A DNA stretch of 64,000 bases from R-RK-3 sp031399085 (GCA_031399085.1 JANNOQ010000027.1:186001-250000); one strand, 5' to 3'; positions 32,574 to 41,124 are shown, counted from the stretch's first letter. Numbers and translations are program-made. The notes: generated from the letters alone by a model not told the origin.

Positions 32574-33836
32574 ATGCCAGCCATCATCAAGCCGATCACC
32601 GCCCTCCTTATCAGCGTGTCAATCATCCTGGCGGCGAACGGGCTCGAAGGCGTGCTGCTGCCCTTGCGCGGAGCGATCCAAGGCTTCAGCGCCATCGAGA
32701 TTGGCCTGATCGGCTCGTCCTATTTCACCGGCCTGACGCTCGGCTGCCTTGTCGGGCCGCGCGTGATCGCCCGGGTCGGCCATATCCGCGCCTTCTCCGC
32801 CTTCGCGGCAATTGCGACCATCTCACCGCTGATCGAGGCCATGTGGCCGGAGCCGGCAATATGGTGGCTGTTCCGGGGCCTTACCGGCATCTGCTTCGCC
32901 GGGATCATGAATGTCGTTGAGAGCTGGCTGACGAGCGTCGCGACCAACGCCAATCGTGGCCAGGTGATGAGCATTTACACCACGATCAATTTCGGGTCGC
33001 TGACGCTCGGCCAGCAGCTCAGCAATGTCGCCGCGCCGGACGATTTCCGGTTGTTTTCGCTGATCGCAATTCTCTGCTCCCTCGCCGCGGTGCCGCTCGC
33101 CCTTACCTTGACGCCCTCACCCGCGCCGCCATTGCGACCGCGTGTGCAGATTCGCAAACTCTATCGCGTCTCGCCGGCGGCGGTGGCCGGATGCCTGGGG
33201 GCGGGGCTGGCCAATGGCGCGTTTTGGACCCTCGCACCGGTTTACGCCCGCGATAGCGGTCTAACCGGCCCGTTCATCGCGGCTTTTGTGAGCCTTGCCG
33301 TCGTCGGCGGCGCGCTGGCGCAATGGCCGGTCGGGCGCGTCTCCGACCGCGTCGACCGGCGGCGGGTGCTGGCGGCGCTCTGTTTGGGCGCGGCGCTGAC
33401 CGGCTGCCTGCTGTTTGCCGCCGGCGACGCCTCGCCGCTGCTCAAGCTGGCGCTGGCTGGCGTTTTCGGCGTCTGCGCGCTGCCGATCTATTGGGTCTCG
33501 TTCGCCCACGCCAACGATCTCGCCGAGCCGGGCGAGGCCGTCAATATTAGCAGCAATCTGATGCTCCTATTCGGCATCGGAGCCATCTTCGGCCCGTTCA
33601 TCGCCTCGGTGTTGAAGCAGCAATTCGGGCATGGCAGCTTGTTTCTCTATACGGCGGCGATCCATGTGCTGATCGGCCTCGCCATCGTCTACAGGATGAC
33701 GCGGCGCGCGCCCTTGCCGCCTGAAGAGCGGGTCGGCTATGAGGACCTCCCGCAAAGCATGACCCCAGCCGTGTTCGAGCTCGCGCGCCCCGATATTCCG
33801 GCCGCAAGCGGCGATCGCCCGGACGCTGCCCGATAA
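32574..33836 (+). CDS. MFS transporter
   Basis: A 420-residue inner-membrane protein with about 12 hydrophobic segments. The first is ITALLISVSIILAANGLEGVLLPL. The first cytoplasmic loop signature reads GPRVIARVGHIRAFS. The N-terminal half has FRGLTGICFAGIMNVVESWLTS. WPVGRVSDRVDRRRVLAAL is the matching loop of the second half. The general layout resembles the YcaD-like MFS group, whose substrates are mostly unknown. Short charged C-terminal tail. Probably cotranscribed with the RraA-like gene. Confidence 0.9.
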   Translation: MPAIIKPITALLISVSIILAANGLEGVLLPLRGAIQGFSAIEIGLIGSSYFTGLTLGCLVGPRVIARVGHIRAFSAFAAIATISPLIEAMWPEPAIWWLFRGLTGICFAGIMNVVESWLTSVATNANRGQVMSIYTTINFGSLTLGQQLSNVAAPDDFRLFSLIAILCSLAAVPLALTLTPSPAPPLRPRVQIRKLYRVSPAAVAGCLGAGLANGAFWTLAPVYARDSGLTGPFIAAFVSLAVVGGALAQWPVGRVSDRVDRRRVLAALCLGAALTGCLLFAAGDASPLLKLALAGVFGVCALPIYWVSFAHANDLAEPGEAVNISSNLMLLFGIGAIFGPFIASVLKQQFGHGSLFLYTAAIHVLIGLAIVYRMTRRAPLPPEERVGYEDLPQSMTPAVFELARPDIPAASGDRPDAAR

Positions 33837-33949
33837 CGCGACGCGCGCTGGAACTATCCACAATGGCGCTTGTTTGGTGCTAGCATACGGGGCAGCGGCG
33901 AGGTGGCCGCTATTGCCATGTCCGTAGCAACACTGAGAGGGGAATATCA

Positions 33950-34132
33950 ATGTCGCGGCCAACATTCGCAATATGGCTTATTTCGACGATCCTCGCCGTC
34001 GTCGTCGTGCTGATGGTCTATGCCGGGGTTTTCGTGCCCGTGCTGTCGCCCATCGTCTCGGGAAACACATTTGAAGTGCTGCTGCTCGCCTATATCCTGC
34101 TTTGGGTCGGCACCGTATTCTCGGGCTTTTAG
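33950..34132 (+). CDS. Small two-helix membrane protein, unknown function
   Basis: 60 residues with two hydrophobic segments: FAIWLISTILAVVVVLMVYAG and FEVLLLAYILLWVGTVFSG, joined by a short loop (VFVPVLSPIVSGNT). GAGGGG lies 7 nt before the ATG, a strong ribosome site. The gap to the next gene is 30 nt, so it is likely cotranscribed with the diacylglycerol-kinase-like gene and may act with it at the membrane. I do not know the family. Confidence 0.78.
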   Translation: MSRPTFAIWLISTILAVVVVLMVYAGVFVPVLSPIVSGNTFEVLLLAYILLWVGTVFSGF

Positions 34133-34162
34133 CTTACACATCAAGCCGCAAAGCTGAAGCCC

Positions 34163-35068
34163 ATGGCCACGCAACTGCTGATCAACGAAAAATCGGGAAC
34201 GGTGCTCAGCTCGGGCGTTGAAATTTGCCGCGAATTTGTGCGTGCCAATGTTCCCGATGAGTTCGTTGAAATCCTCGTAGGTCAGACACCTGCTCTGATT
34301 GCCGCCGCGCAACGATCCGCCGCCGATCCGCAGATCCATCGGGTGCTGCTGATCGCGGGCGACGGAACGGCGGCGGCGATCGCAGGAATTCTCGCCGGGA
34401 CGGATACCGTGTTCGTGCCCCTCCCGGGTGGGACGATGAACATGCTCTCGCGCGATCTGGGTTTTAGCGCGGACTTGGAAACCGCCATTCGCGAGATCGG
34501 CCGCGCCCGCCCCGAGCGGATCGACGTCGCCTTCGTAAACGGCCGGGCTTTTCTCAACAATGTTGTGTTCGGGGCGTTCACTTCCGCTGCGGAATCCCGC
34601 GAAGCGATCCGGGACGCGGAAACGCTTGCTGAGACGGCAAGCGCCACAGCCGGTTTCCTCGGTGCGGTTGCGGCTGCAGAGCCACAAGATTATACAATTG
34701 TGGTCGATGGCCGCAGCGAGCAGGTCAACACCAATACGCTAATCGTTGCAAATAATCTTTACGCTGGCTCCGAAGGTTTCCGCCCGATCCGGCAGGCGCT
34801 CGACAGCGGACAGCTTGGCGTTTACATCCCGCAATCGCAGGGCGTGGTGGATTTCCTGTCGGTGATATTCAAAGCCGTTGCAGGGGATTTATCCAGTGCT
34901 GACGACATTCGAATCGAGAAATGCGCCAGCTGCTCGGTCGGCTCGCAAGCTGAGACCATCGGCATGACGGTCGATGGCGAGGTGACTGAGGTCAAATCGC
35001 CCGCCGAATTCTCGATCCGGCCAAAAGCTCTTAATGTCCTCAGCCTGCGCGGCGCCGCGAGCGAGTAG
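34163..35068 (+). CDS. Diacylglycerol kinase catalytic-domain protein
   Basis: A 301-residue lipid-kinase family protein. LLINEKSGTV (N-terminal nucleotide loop), VLLIAGDGTAAAIAGIL (the GGDGT motif, here AGDGT), VFVPLPGGTMNMLSRDLGF (the PxGTxN motif), IDVAFVNGRAFLNNVVFGAF, and IGMTVDGEVTEVKSPAEFSI at the end. Related bacterial proteins phosphorylate diacylglycerol or sphingosine-type lipids; the exact lipid is unknown. The first Gly of GGDGT is Ala, a minor change. It is preceded by a small membrane protein. Confidence 0.88.
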   Translation: MATQLLINEKSGTVLSSGVEICREFVRANVPDEFVEILVGQTPALIAAAQRSAADPQIHRVLLIAGDGTAAAIAGILAGTDTVFVPLPGGTMNMLSRDLGFSADLETAIREIGRARPERIDVAFVNGRAFLNNVVFGAFTSAAESREAIRDAETLAETASATAGFLGAVAAAEPQDYTIVVDGRSEQVNTNTLIVANNLYAGSEGFRPIRQALDSGQLGVYIPQSQGVVDFLSVIFKAVAGDLSSADDIRIEKCASCSVGSQAETIGMTVDGEVTEVKSPAEFSIRPKALNVLSLRGAASE

Positions 35069-35159
35069 CACGTGTCAATCGAGTGGATGTTCGAAACGTC
35101 GCCCCGGCCGCCAGAGCCTGAGCCTAATCACATCGCCAATTCGATGACATGCGAGTGGA

Positions 35160-35189
35160 TCCCGGATCAGCGCTTTACGCTTTCCGGGA
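35160..35189. repeat. Dispersed palindrome (TCCCGGA...TCCGGGA)
   Basis: Arms TCCCGGA/TCCGGGA with a nested AGCG/CGCT pair around CTTTA. The plus-strand translation 'WIPDQRFTLSGT' is typical of intergenic repeats in Rhizobiales. It sits between the convergent 3' ends of the diacylglycerol-kinase-like gene and xerC and may act as their terminator. Confidence 0.6.
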
Positions 35190-35226
35190 CGACCTTAGTA
35201 AGACAGCGCACACTCAGCTCACGTCA

Positions 35227-36231
35227 CTATGCGTGCCCGCCCGCATCGCCAGCAATGTGAACCCGCTCCCCGGCGCGGGGATGCGCCCGATCGTAAATAC
35301 GCAGTAGCGTCTCGCGGTCAACCTCGGTGTAGATCTGCGTCGTCGATAAGCTCGCGTGGCCGAGCAATTCCTGAATCGCTCGCAGATCCGCGCCGCTGCC
35401 CAGAAGATGCGTGGCGAACGAATGACGCAGCGCATGGGGCGTCGCCGTGTCCGGCAGACCGAGCGCCTCGCGCATCCGCGCCATCAACAATTGTAGGATG
35501 CGCGGCGACAGCCGGCCGCCCTTTGCGCCGATGAAAAGCGGGCCCTCCGGCCTGAGCGGAAAGGGGCAAAGCTGGATGTAACGCTCCACCGCCATCTGTA
35601 TAACGGGGAGCACGGGCACGATACGCTCCTTGCCGCCCTTGCCCTTTACCCGAACGATGTCCCGCGGCGGCAAGGGCGCGTCTCGCCGGGCAAGACCAAG
35701 CGCTTCCGACACGCGCAAGCCTGAGCCGTAGAGAAGCGATATCGCCGCGCTGTCACGCGCGCCGATCCATTTCTCCTGGCCCCGCTTTTGGGAGTTCGCG
35801 CTCTCCGTCAGGACGTCGCGGGCTTTGGGGATCGTCAGGGGTTTGGGCACCGAGAGCGGCACTTTCGGCAAGGCGATGGCCAAAACAGCGCGATTCTTGA
35901 GCAGTTTGGCACGCTCCAAAAAACGGAAGAAGGCGCGCAATGCCGAAATGCTGCGCGACAAGCTGCGGCTGCATGTCCCTGTCGCGCGGCGCGCGGCCAT
36001 GAAGGCGCGTAAATCCTGCGGCGTTAGCCGGTTCAAATCGCCGAGCGAGGCAGGCGCACCGATACGCTCCGCTAGAAAGACAAAAAACTGGCGGAGATCG
36101 CGTTCATAGGCTTCCAGCGTGTTGCTTGCGTAGGCGCGTACATTGGCCAGAAATGCGAGCCAGGCGCGCATGGCTTCGGCGGCGTCCGGAGCTGCCGGAA
36201 AGTGCGCGCTCGTTTCGGCGGTCGCGCTCAC
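35227..36231 (-). CDS. xerC: Tyrosine recombinase XerC
   Basis: Site-specific recombinase that resolves chromosome dimers at dif together with XerD and FtsK. 334 residues. The N-terminal SAM-like core-binding domain ends near residue 125 (YASNTLEAYERDLRQFFVFL). The catalytic domain shows all key residues: Arg in LLYGSGLRVSEALGL, Lys in VKGKGGKERIVPVL, HALRHSFATHLL (His-x-x-Arg), His in LLGHASLSTTQIY, whose Tyr is the nucleophile. The housekeeping context (transaldolase upstream) and the absence of mobile-element genes favour chromosomal XerC over an integrase. Confidence 0.95.
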   Translation of the reverse strand: MSATAETSAHFPAAPDAAEAMRAWLAFLANVRAYASNTLEAYERDLRQFFVFLAERIGAPASLGDLNRLTPQDLRAFMAARRATGTCSRSLSRSISALRAFFRFLERAKLLKNRAVLAIALPKVPLSVPKPLTIPKARDVLTESANSQKRGQEKWIGARDSAAISLLYGSGLRVSEALGLARRDAPLPPRDIVRVKGKGGKERIVPVLPVIQMAVERYIQLCPFPLRPEGPLFIGAKGGRLSPRILQLLMARMREALGLPDTATPHALRHSFATHLLGSGADLRAIQELLGHASLSTTQIYTEVDRETLLRIYDRAHPRAGERVHIAGDAGGHA

Positions 36232-36326
36232 GATGAGACACCTTGTGCACGCACGTCAAACCGATGCGAGCGAAGAAAATGCGGGCCGGCAAAAAGCATG
36301 ATGCTGATCCGGCCCATCGCAACGCT

Positions 36327-36983
36327 CTAAAGAATGCTCTGGCCGGTCTTGGCCCAATCGGTGAGAAACTGCTCCAGGCCCCTATCGGTCAGCGGGTGCT
36401 TGACGAGCTGGCGCAGCACGCCGGGGGGAAGCGTCGCGACATCGGCGCCCGCCAGCGCGCATTCGGCGACATGGCGGGGGTGGCGTATCGAAGCGGCGAG
36501 GATTTCGGTTTTGAGAACCGGGTAATTGTCGTAAATCGCGCGGATGTCGTGGATCAGCTCCATGCCGTCCTCGCCGACATCGTCGATGCGGCCGATGAAG
36601 GGCGAGATGAAGCTTGCGCCGGCCTTGGCCGCGAGCAGCGCCTGATTGGCGGAAAAACATAGAGTGACGTTGACGAGCGTTCCCTCGCTGCTGAGCGCGC
36701 GGCAGGCTTTGAGCCCGTCCCAGGTCAGCGGCACTTTGACCGTGACGTTCTTTGCGATTTTGGCGAGCCGCCGTCCCTCGGCGATCATGGCCTCGGCCCC
36801 GGTCGCGGCGACTTCCGCGCTCACTGGGCCTTCGACGATGGCGCAGATTTCCTTGATGGTTTCGATGAAATTGCGCCCAGATTTGGCGATCAGCGACGGA
36901 TTGGTGGTCACGCCGTCGACCATCCCGGTCGCGGTAAGATCCCGGATTTCAGCAATATCCGCAGTGTCGATGAAAAACTTCAT
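36327..36983 (-). CDS. tal: Transaldolase, small (type 3B/fructose-6-phosphate aldolase-like)
   Basis: A 218-residue class I aldolase of the pentose phosphate pathway. MKFFIDTADIAEIRDLTATGMVDGVTTNPSLIAKSG is diagnostic. The Schiff-base Lys is in AKNVTVKVPLTWDGLKA, followed by VNVTLCFSANQALLAAKAGASFISPFIGRIDD. The start was taken at the ATG three codons inside the open frame, where family members begin. It has the short single-domain type common in Rhizobiales. xerC follows downstream after 95 nt. Confidence 0.96.
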   Translation of the reverse strand: MKFFIDTADIAEIRDLTATGMVDGVTTNPSLIAKSGRNFIETIKEICAIVEGPVSAEVAATGAEAMIAEGRRLAKIAKNVTVKVPLTWDGLKACRALSSEGTLVNVTLCFSANQALLAAKAGASFISPFIGRIDDVGEDGMELIHDIRAIYDNYPVLKTEILAASIRHPRHVAECALAGADVATLPPGVLRQLVKHPLTDRGLEQFLTDWAKTGQSIL

Positions 36984-37194
36984 GGCTCCCACCCATCCAT
37001 ATCTTTGTTACATAACGCGCCTAAGTTTACGCATCGTTAACGGTGCGGCAGCGACGCCCCTCCAGCGCTCACCGGCTTGTGTCTGGCAGCCTTTGCGGAC
37101 GCCCGTGTATGTTACCGCAGATTTTCGGTCTGGCGGCAAGGAGATGGGCGGTGCGTCCTCCGCCTTGCTTTTGGACGTTTCAAAGGAGCAATGA

Positions 37195-38178
37195 ATGCAG
37201 TCTGATATCAAACTGACCCGCCGCGACATGCTGACCGGCGCCGCCGCCCTTGCCGCCATGCCGTTGGTCGGCGCAGCTTTCCCCAGTGGCGCCTTCGCCG
37301 CCGCGCCTCAGCTCGGCCCATCGCGGGCATCGTATTACCGGGTCAAGCTCGGCCAGTTCGAGGTGACGACGATCCTTGACGGCGCCGTTCAGTTTGATGG
37401 GCCGCATCCAAATTTCGGTGGAAACCAATCCGCCGAGGTCGTCCGCGCCTTCGCCGAGCAGAATTTCCTGCCGACCACCAAGACGGAAAGCAGCTATACC
37501 CCCGTCGTCGTCAACACGGGTAAGGAGGTCGTCATTTTCGACACGGGCAATGGCGCGGGCCGCCGCCCGAATGCGGGCAAGCTCGCCGCAAAGCTCGGCG
37601 AAGCGGGTCTTAAGCCCGAGGATGTCGATATCGTCGTCATCACGCACTGCCACGGCGACCACATTGGCGGCATCATGGAAGACGGCAAACCGCTGTTCCC
37701 GAATGCACGCTATGTCATCGGCGAAACGGAATATGCATTCTGGACCAACACGGATCGGCTTACTGGCCCGACCGAAGCGGCTGCGAAGCTTGTCCTCACC
37801 AACGTCGTGCCGCTGGCGGAAAAGATGACCTTTATCAAGCCGGACGCGGAAGTCGTCCCGGGCATTCGCGCTGTCAACGCCTTCGGCCATGCGCCGGGAA
37901 TGCTCGCCTTCAATATCGAAAGCGACGGCAAACGCTTGCTGCTAATGACGGATGTGACGACTCATTTCGTCATGTCGCTGGCCAAGCCCGATTGGCACTT
38001 CCGTCTGGATATGGATAAGGAGGCTGCCGTCGCGACGCGCAAACGCATTTTCGATATGGCGGCGACCGATCGCTTCCCGGTGACCGGCTATCACATGCCC
38101 TTCCCGTCGATTGGCTATGTGGAGAAGACCGCCGATGGCTATCGCTGGGTCCAGGCGAGCTACCAGCTTCATCTTTAA
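37195..38178 (+). CDS. Tat-exported metallo-beta-lactamase-fold hydrolase
   Basis: A 327-residue protein with a twin-arginine signal (LTRRDMLTGAAALAAMPLVGAAFPSGAFA), so it is folded, perhaps metal-loaded, before export. The MBL core is VVVNTGKEVVIFDTGNG, the canonical metal motif ITHCHGDHIGG (HxHxDH complete), FGHAPGMLAF and LLLMTDVTTHF, with a final GYHMPFPSIGYVE. It resembles exported MBL-fold lactonases and hydrolases of unknown substrate. AAGGAG lies 6 nt before the ATG. It is a single gene ending at a strong hairpin. Confidence 0.92.
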   Translation: MQSDIKLTRRDMLTGAAALAAMPLVGAAFPSGAFAAAPQLGPSRASYYRVKLGQFEVTTILDGAVQFDGPHPNFGGNQSAEVVRAFAEQNFLPTTKTESSYTPVVVNTGKEVVIFDTGNGAGRRPNAGKLAAKLGEAGLKPEDVDIVVITHCHGDHIGGIMEDGKPLFPNARYVIGETEYAFWTNTDRLTGPTEAAAKLVLTNVVPLAEKMTFIKPDAEVVPGIRAVNAFGHAPGMLAFNIESDGKRLLLMTDVTTHFVMSLAKPDWHFRLDMDKEAAVATRKRIFDMAATDRFPVTGYHMPFPSIGYVEKTADGYRWVQASYQLHL

Positions 38179-38184
38179 ACAAAA

Positions 38185-38215
38185 CGCGCGGCAACACCCA
38201 GGGTGCTGCCGCGCG
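38185..38215. terminator. Strong bidirectional terminator
   Basis: Stem CGCGCGGCA/TGCCGCGCG (9 bp) with an inner CACC/GGTG pair. On the minus strand it is followed by TTTTGTTT, a classical Rho-independent end for the DUF2852 gene. It lies 6 nt after the stop of the Tat-exported MBL gene on the plus strand. Confidence 0.85.
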
Positions 38216-38240
38216 GACCGTACGGACGAAACTTAAACGT

Positions 38241-38666
38241 CTATAAGGCCTGACCTTCAGGCGCCGGATTGGTCGGTGGAGCCTGCGGCCGGTCGCGCCG
38301 ATCCGCCATGAACTGGTCGAACTCGGCCTTATCCTTGGCGTGTCTGAGACGGTTCAAATAATCCATGAATTCGGTCTGCTCGTCCTCAAGCCGGCGCAGC
38401 GTGTCGGCCTTGTACTCCTCGAAAGCGGAGTTGCCGCTGCCATAACGCCCGAAGCTGCGCCGCTCGTCGCGGCCGGAGCGTTCCCATCCTTCATGTTTCC
38501 AGCGGCCCCATCGGCCACGCCCACATCCCATTCGTCCCATTCTGCCACTCCAGATCATGAAGCCCAGGACCATTAATCCGATGGGCCAGAAAACGATAAA
38601 GCCCAGGACCATCACGGCGATCCAGGCCGGTCTGCCAAACTCATCCAGTCTCGCGGCGATAGCCAT
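38241..38666 (-). CDS. DUF2852 family membrane protein
   Basis: A 141-residue protein. One or two hydrophobic segments near the N-terminus (PAWIAVMVLGFIVFWPIGLMVLGFMIW) lead to a Gly/Arg/Trp-rich stretch and a helical, charged C-terminal part (FEEYKADTLRRLEDEQTEFMDYLNRLRHAKDKAEFDQFM). This matches DUF2852, conserved in alphaproteobacteria with no known function. A perfect 9-bp palindrome lies 10 nt upstream, next to its ribosome site. A similar site covers the start of the tetR gene behind it, so TetR probably controls both. Confidence 0.9.
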   Translation of the reverse strand: MAIAARLDEFGRPAWIAVMVLGFIVFWPIGLMVLGFMIWSGRMGRMGCGRGRWGRWKHEGWERSGRDERRSFGRYGSGNSAFEEYKADTLRRLEDEQTEFMDYLNRLRHAKDKAEFDQFMADRRDRPQAPPTNPAPEGQAL

Positions 38667-38675
38667 GCAACCCTC

Positions 38676-38700
38676 ATGTAAATGTTAGTTACATTTACAT
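38676..38700 (-). promoter_or_regulatory. Probable TetR operator upstream of DUF2852
   Basis: Perfect palindrome ATGTAAATG-N7-CATTTACAT, 10 nt before the DUF2852 start codon. The half-site ATGTAAA recurs in the palindrome at the tetR start (39378-39398), which supports a common binder. Confidence 0.65.
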
Positions 38701-38732
38701 AAATGAGTGTTGCGGTTTCGGCTGTCAAGGGA

Positions 38733-39380
38733 TCATTCAACTAAGGGCTTTCCGCTCAGCCCAAGCCCTTGAAAATAAATGAGCATTGCTGCTTCCAAAA
38801 GTTCTTCCGCGGGCATGGGGGTCTTGCGGCCTCCCTTGCGCCCAAACAGCGAGGCAATTCCGTGCGAAACTCCCCAAATATGTAAAGCCATCATGGCCGC
38901 CGGCGGACGCTTGGCTTGGGGCAGGGTCGCGCAAAGCCTCTCCGATGCGGTGCGCAAAATGTCGAAGGCCCGGTCCGAAGCCTGCCGTAGCTCCGGCGTC
39001 GCGGTCACGGTTCCCGCCTCGAACATCGCCGCGTAAAAGGCGGGCTCTTCGCGTGCGAAGACGAGATAGCCGCGACCGACATTCGCAAGTGCCGTCATTG
39101 CATCCGGCTTGCCGTCATTCCAGCCGGTCGCCAACCGTACAGCAAATTGCTCAAAGCCCAGCCGCGCCACATCCGCCATTAAATCGTCGCGGTCGCGGAA
39201 ATGCCGATAGGGAGCGGCGGGGCTCACACCGGCCGACCGCGCGGCGTCGGCAATGGTAAAGCCCGCCGGACCTTTTTCGACAATCAGCTCGAGCGCGCCG
39301 CGGATCAATGCTTCGCGCAGATTGCCGTGGTGATAACCGCGCTTGCCCGGAAGGCCGCCAGGAGGTTTGGACCAATTCAT
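38733..39380 (-). CDS. TetR family transcriptional regulator
   Basis: 215 residues. The N-terminal HTH (GYHHGNLREALIRGALELIVEKGPAGFTIADAARSAGVSPAAPYRHFRDRDDLM) is complete. The C-terminal ligand/dimer domain (FYAAMFEAGTVTATPELRQASDRAFDIL) resembles the WHG-type C-terminal domain. It lies upstream of DUF2852 on the same strand, with a 66-nt gap that holds a perfect palindrome. A variant of that palindrome covers its own start codon, so it should repress itself and DUF2852. The ligand is unknown. Confidence 0.92.
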   Translation of the reverse strand: MNWSKPPGGLPGKRGYHHGNLREALIRGALELIVEKGPAGFTIADAARSAGVSPAAPYRHFRDRDDLMADVARLGFEQFAVRLATGWNDGKPDAMTALANVGRGYLVFAREEPAFYAAMFEAGTVTATPELRQASDRAFDILRTASERLCATLPQAKRPPAAMMALHIWGVSHGIASLFGRKGGRKTPMPAEELLEAAMLIYFQGLGLSGKPLVE

Positions 39381-39398
39381 GTGAGAGATGTTTACATG
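39378..39398 (-). promoter_or_regulatory. Second TetR-type operator over the tetR start
   Basis: CATGTGAG-N5-TTTACATG: the right arm is identical to the half-site at 38692-38700 (TTTACAT) and the left arm matches at 6 of 8 positions. It overlaps the ATG of tetR, a position expected for autorepression. Confidence 0.5.
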
Positions 39399-39645
39399 AC
39401 TCGGTCACGGACGGCGATGCCCTATCCGCCGCATGGCGAACGCAAGGCGACAAATCGCTCATCTTTTTGCCAAGTTTTTGCCTCAATCATGCCTAATTGG
39501 TACAGCTGCGGTCAAAATTTGCTGATCAGCGCGCCGGTTTGTGCCATCGGCGGGTTATTGTTGTATTATGGCCTGAAAGCGGGTTTGCCCGCGTTCATCT
39601 GATCCAACGTAAAGTTGCGTCCGACAAAAATCTGGTTTGTTTCTG

Positions 39646-41091
39646 ATGATCGAGAGCCCTGAAAATTATTACCAAATTCTCGGCATCGGCGAAGATGCCG
39701 ACGATGATGTGGTCAAGCAAGCCTTCCGTGAGCTGGCAAAGCATTATCATCCCGATCACAATCCGGGCAATGCTGAGGCAGAGGTCCAGTTCAAGCGCGT
39801 CAGCACGGCCTATGAGGGCCTGAAGGATAGCTCGCGCCGGCAGGCCTACAATGAATGGCTGGCCTTCGCCGATCGGCGCGAAAAAGCAAAGCGGACGCAA
39901 TGGGGCCGGCTGGCGGCAATGGTGGGCCTGCTGTTGCTCGGCCCGACCGCCGTACTCTATTGGATCATTTTCATCGAAGACATTTCCGTGTTCGACTCAG
40001 CCCGTGACCGGCCCAGCGCCGTTTCAATTTCCGGGCAAGATCGCTTGCCCGATGCTCCCGCCGCCGGCAAAGCCGTCACGCCGGAGAAGAAGCCGGGGCA
40101 AGGCAACGGCGCACCCGAAAAATTAAAGCAAGCGGTCGTTGATCCTCCGCCTAAGCCGCAAAATCCCCCGCTCCAAGCGGCGAAGCAAACTACGCCTCCG
40201 CCGGTTGAGCCGGTTGCAGCGCCCGCTTTACCACCTACGATCGCCGTCGCGCCGTCCAAAGAGGCGCAAACGACGTCCGGTGGAAATGTGGCTGCTCGGG
40301 ACAGCGCCCCAAAACCAAGTCCAACGACGCCCACCGTGCCTGACTTCACCCAATCCCTTCCTGACAATGCGTCCGAGACGGGCTCGCTAAGTCCTGCGGA
40401 ACTGGCCAAACTCGACGCCGAGGCCCGCAAGCGCGATCCCGCCGGAATGTCAGGTAGCCGCGAGAGCCAGGCAGGCGGCGCCCGCGAGACCGCGAGAATG
40501 CTGGCGCGGCTCAAGGAGCCCGATGGCGCGATGCTGGAGGCGCCCGCTTCTGCCGAAGCGCGGCCGGCCCTCCCGGCGTTGAAGAAGCCTCTACCATTAG
40601 GTGCTAGCGAAGGCGGCTCCGATGCCTTTACGGACTGTCCGATGTGTCCGATGATGTCAATCACGCGGCGCAGCTCGTCGGAAGGCGCGGCCCCGAGCCT
40701 GGCGGTCAGCCAATCCGTGATCACTGTGGCGCAGTGGAATGCCTGCGTCGAAGATGATGCCTGTCCTCCGCACAGATCGGGCGCGAACAAAGATGGCGAA
40801 ATTAGCAATATTAGCCAACGCGATGCCCGCGCATACACCGAGTGGCTGTCGCGTCTGACTGGGCACCCGTATAGTGCGGTGATGCCGCTGACGCCGAGGG
40901 AGGCAAGGCGTGAGGCGGCGGCCGGCGATGACCGGGACTGCAACCCGCCGGGCAGACGGCGCGAGTCAGGCGGTTTTCAATGGCTTGAAGACGGCGGCGA
41001 TCGCGACTGCCGGCCCTCTGCCGCGTCAGGCAACCGAGGCTCCAGCGCGCGCGGCTTCCGTGTTGCCCGCACAGTCCAGTCGAGCGATTGA
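39646..41091 (+). CDS. Membrane-anchored J-domain protein with C-terminal FGE/SUMF1-like domain
   Basis: About 481 residues. A J domain comes first (about 5-71: NYYQILGIGEDADDDVVKQA, then KHYHPDHNPGN with the HPD motif), followed by one membrane helix (about 89-111, LAAMVGLLLLGPTAVLYWIIF) and a 200-residue Pro/Ala/Lys-rich linker. The final domain (about 329-477) resembles a degenerate formylglycine-generating-enzyme/sulfatase-modifying fold: DCPMCPMM, VSQSVITVAQWNACVEDDAC, ISQRDARAYTEWLSRLTGHPYS and the terminal ARGFRVAR. The segment normally reading RLPSEAEWEYA-like is here MPLTPREARREAA. J domains recruit Hsp70, so it may bring DnaK to the membrane. ATG 39646 was preferred over the TTG at 39637. 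The ribosome site is poor. Confidence 0.8.
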   Translation: MIESPENYYQILGIGEDADDDVVKQAFRELAKHYHPDHNPGNAEAEVQFKRVSTAYEGLKDSSRRQAYNEWLAFADRREKAKRTQWGRLAAMVGLLLLGPTAVLYWIIFIEDISVFDSARDRPSAVSISGQDRLPDAPAAGKAVTPEKKPGQGNGAPEKLKQAVVDPPPKPQNPPLQAAKQTTPPPVEPVAAPALPPTIAVAPSKEAQTTSGGNVAARDSAPKPSPTTPTVPDFTQSLPDNASETGSLSPAELAKLDAEARKRDPAGMSGSRESQAGGARETARMLARLKEPDGAMLEAPASAEARPALPALKKPLPLGASEGGSDAFTDCPMCPMMSITRRSSSEGAAPSLAVSQSVITVAQWNACVEDDACPPHRSGANKDGEISNISQRDARAYTEWLSRLTGHPYSAVMPLTPREARREAAAGDDRDCNPPGRRRESGGFQWLEDGGDRDCRPSAASGNRGSSARGFRVARTVQSSD

Positions 41092-41124
41092 GAAGGTCGC
41101 GGCCGCGATGGCAATACGCCGATC

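Noticed and set aside
35072..35260. Plus-strand frame after the lipid-kinase-like gene (WIPDQRFTLSGT)
   Set aside because: Translation of a dispersed palindrome; no other support.
39489..39602. 37-codon frame with a hydrophobic stretch before the J-domain gene (MPNWYSCGQNLLIS...)
   Set aside because: One helix-like segment but no ribosome site and too short to judge; possible small membrane protein, not supported enough to list.
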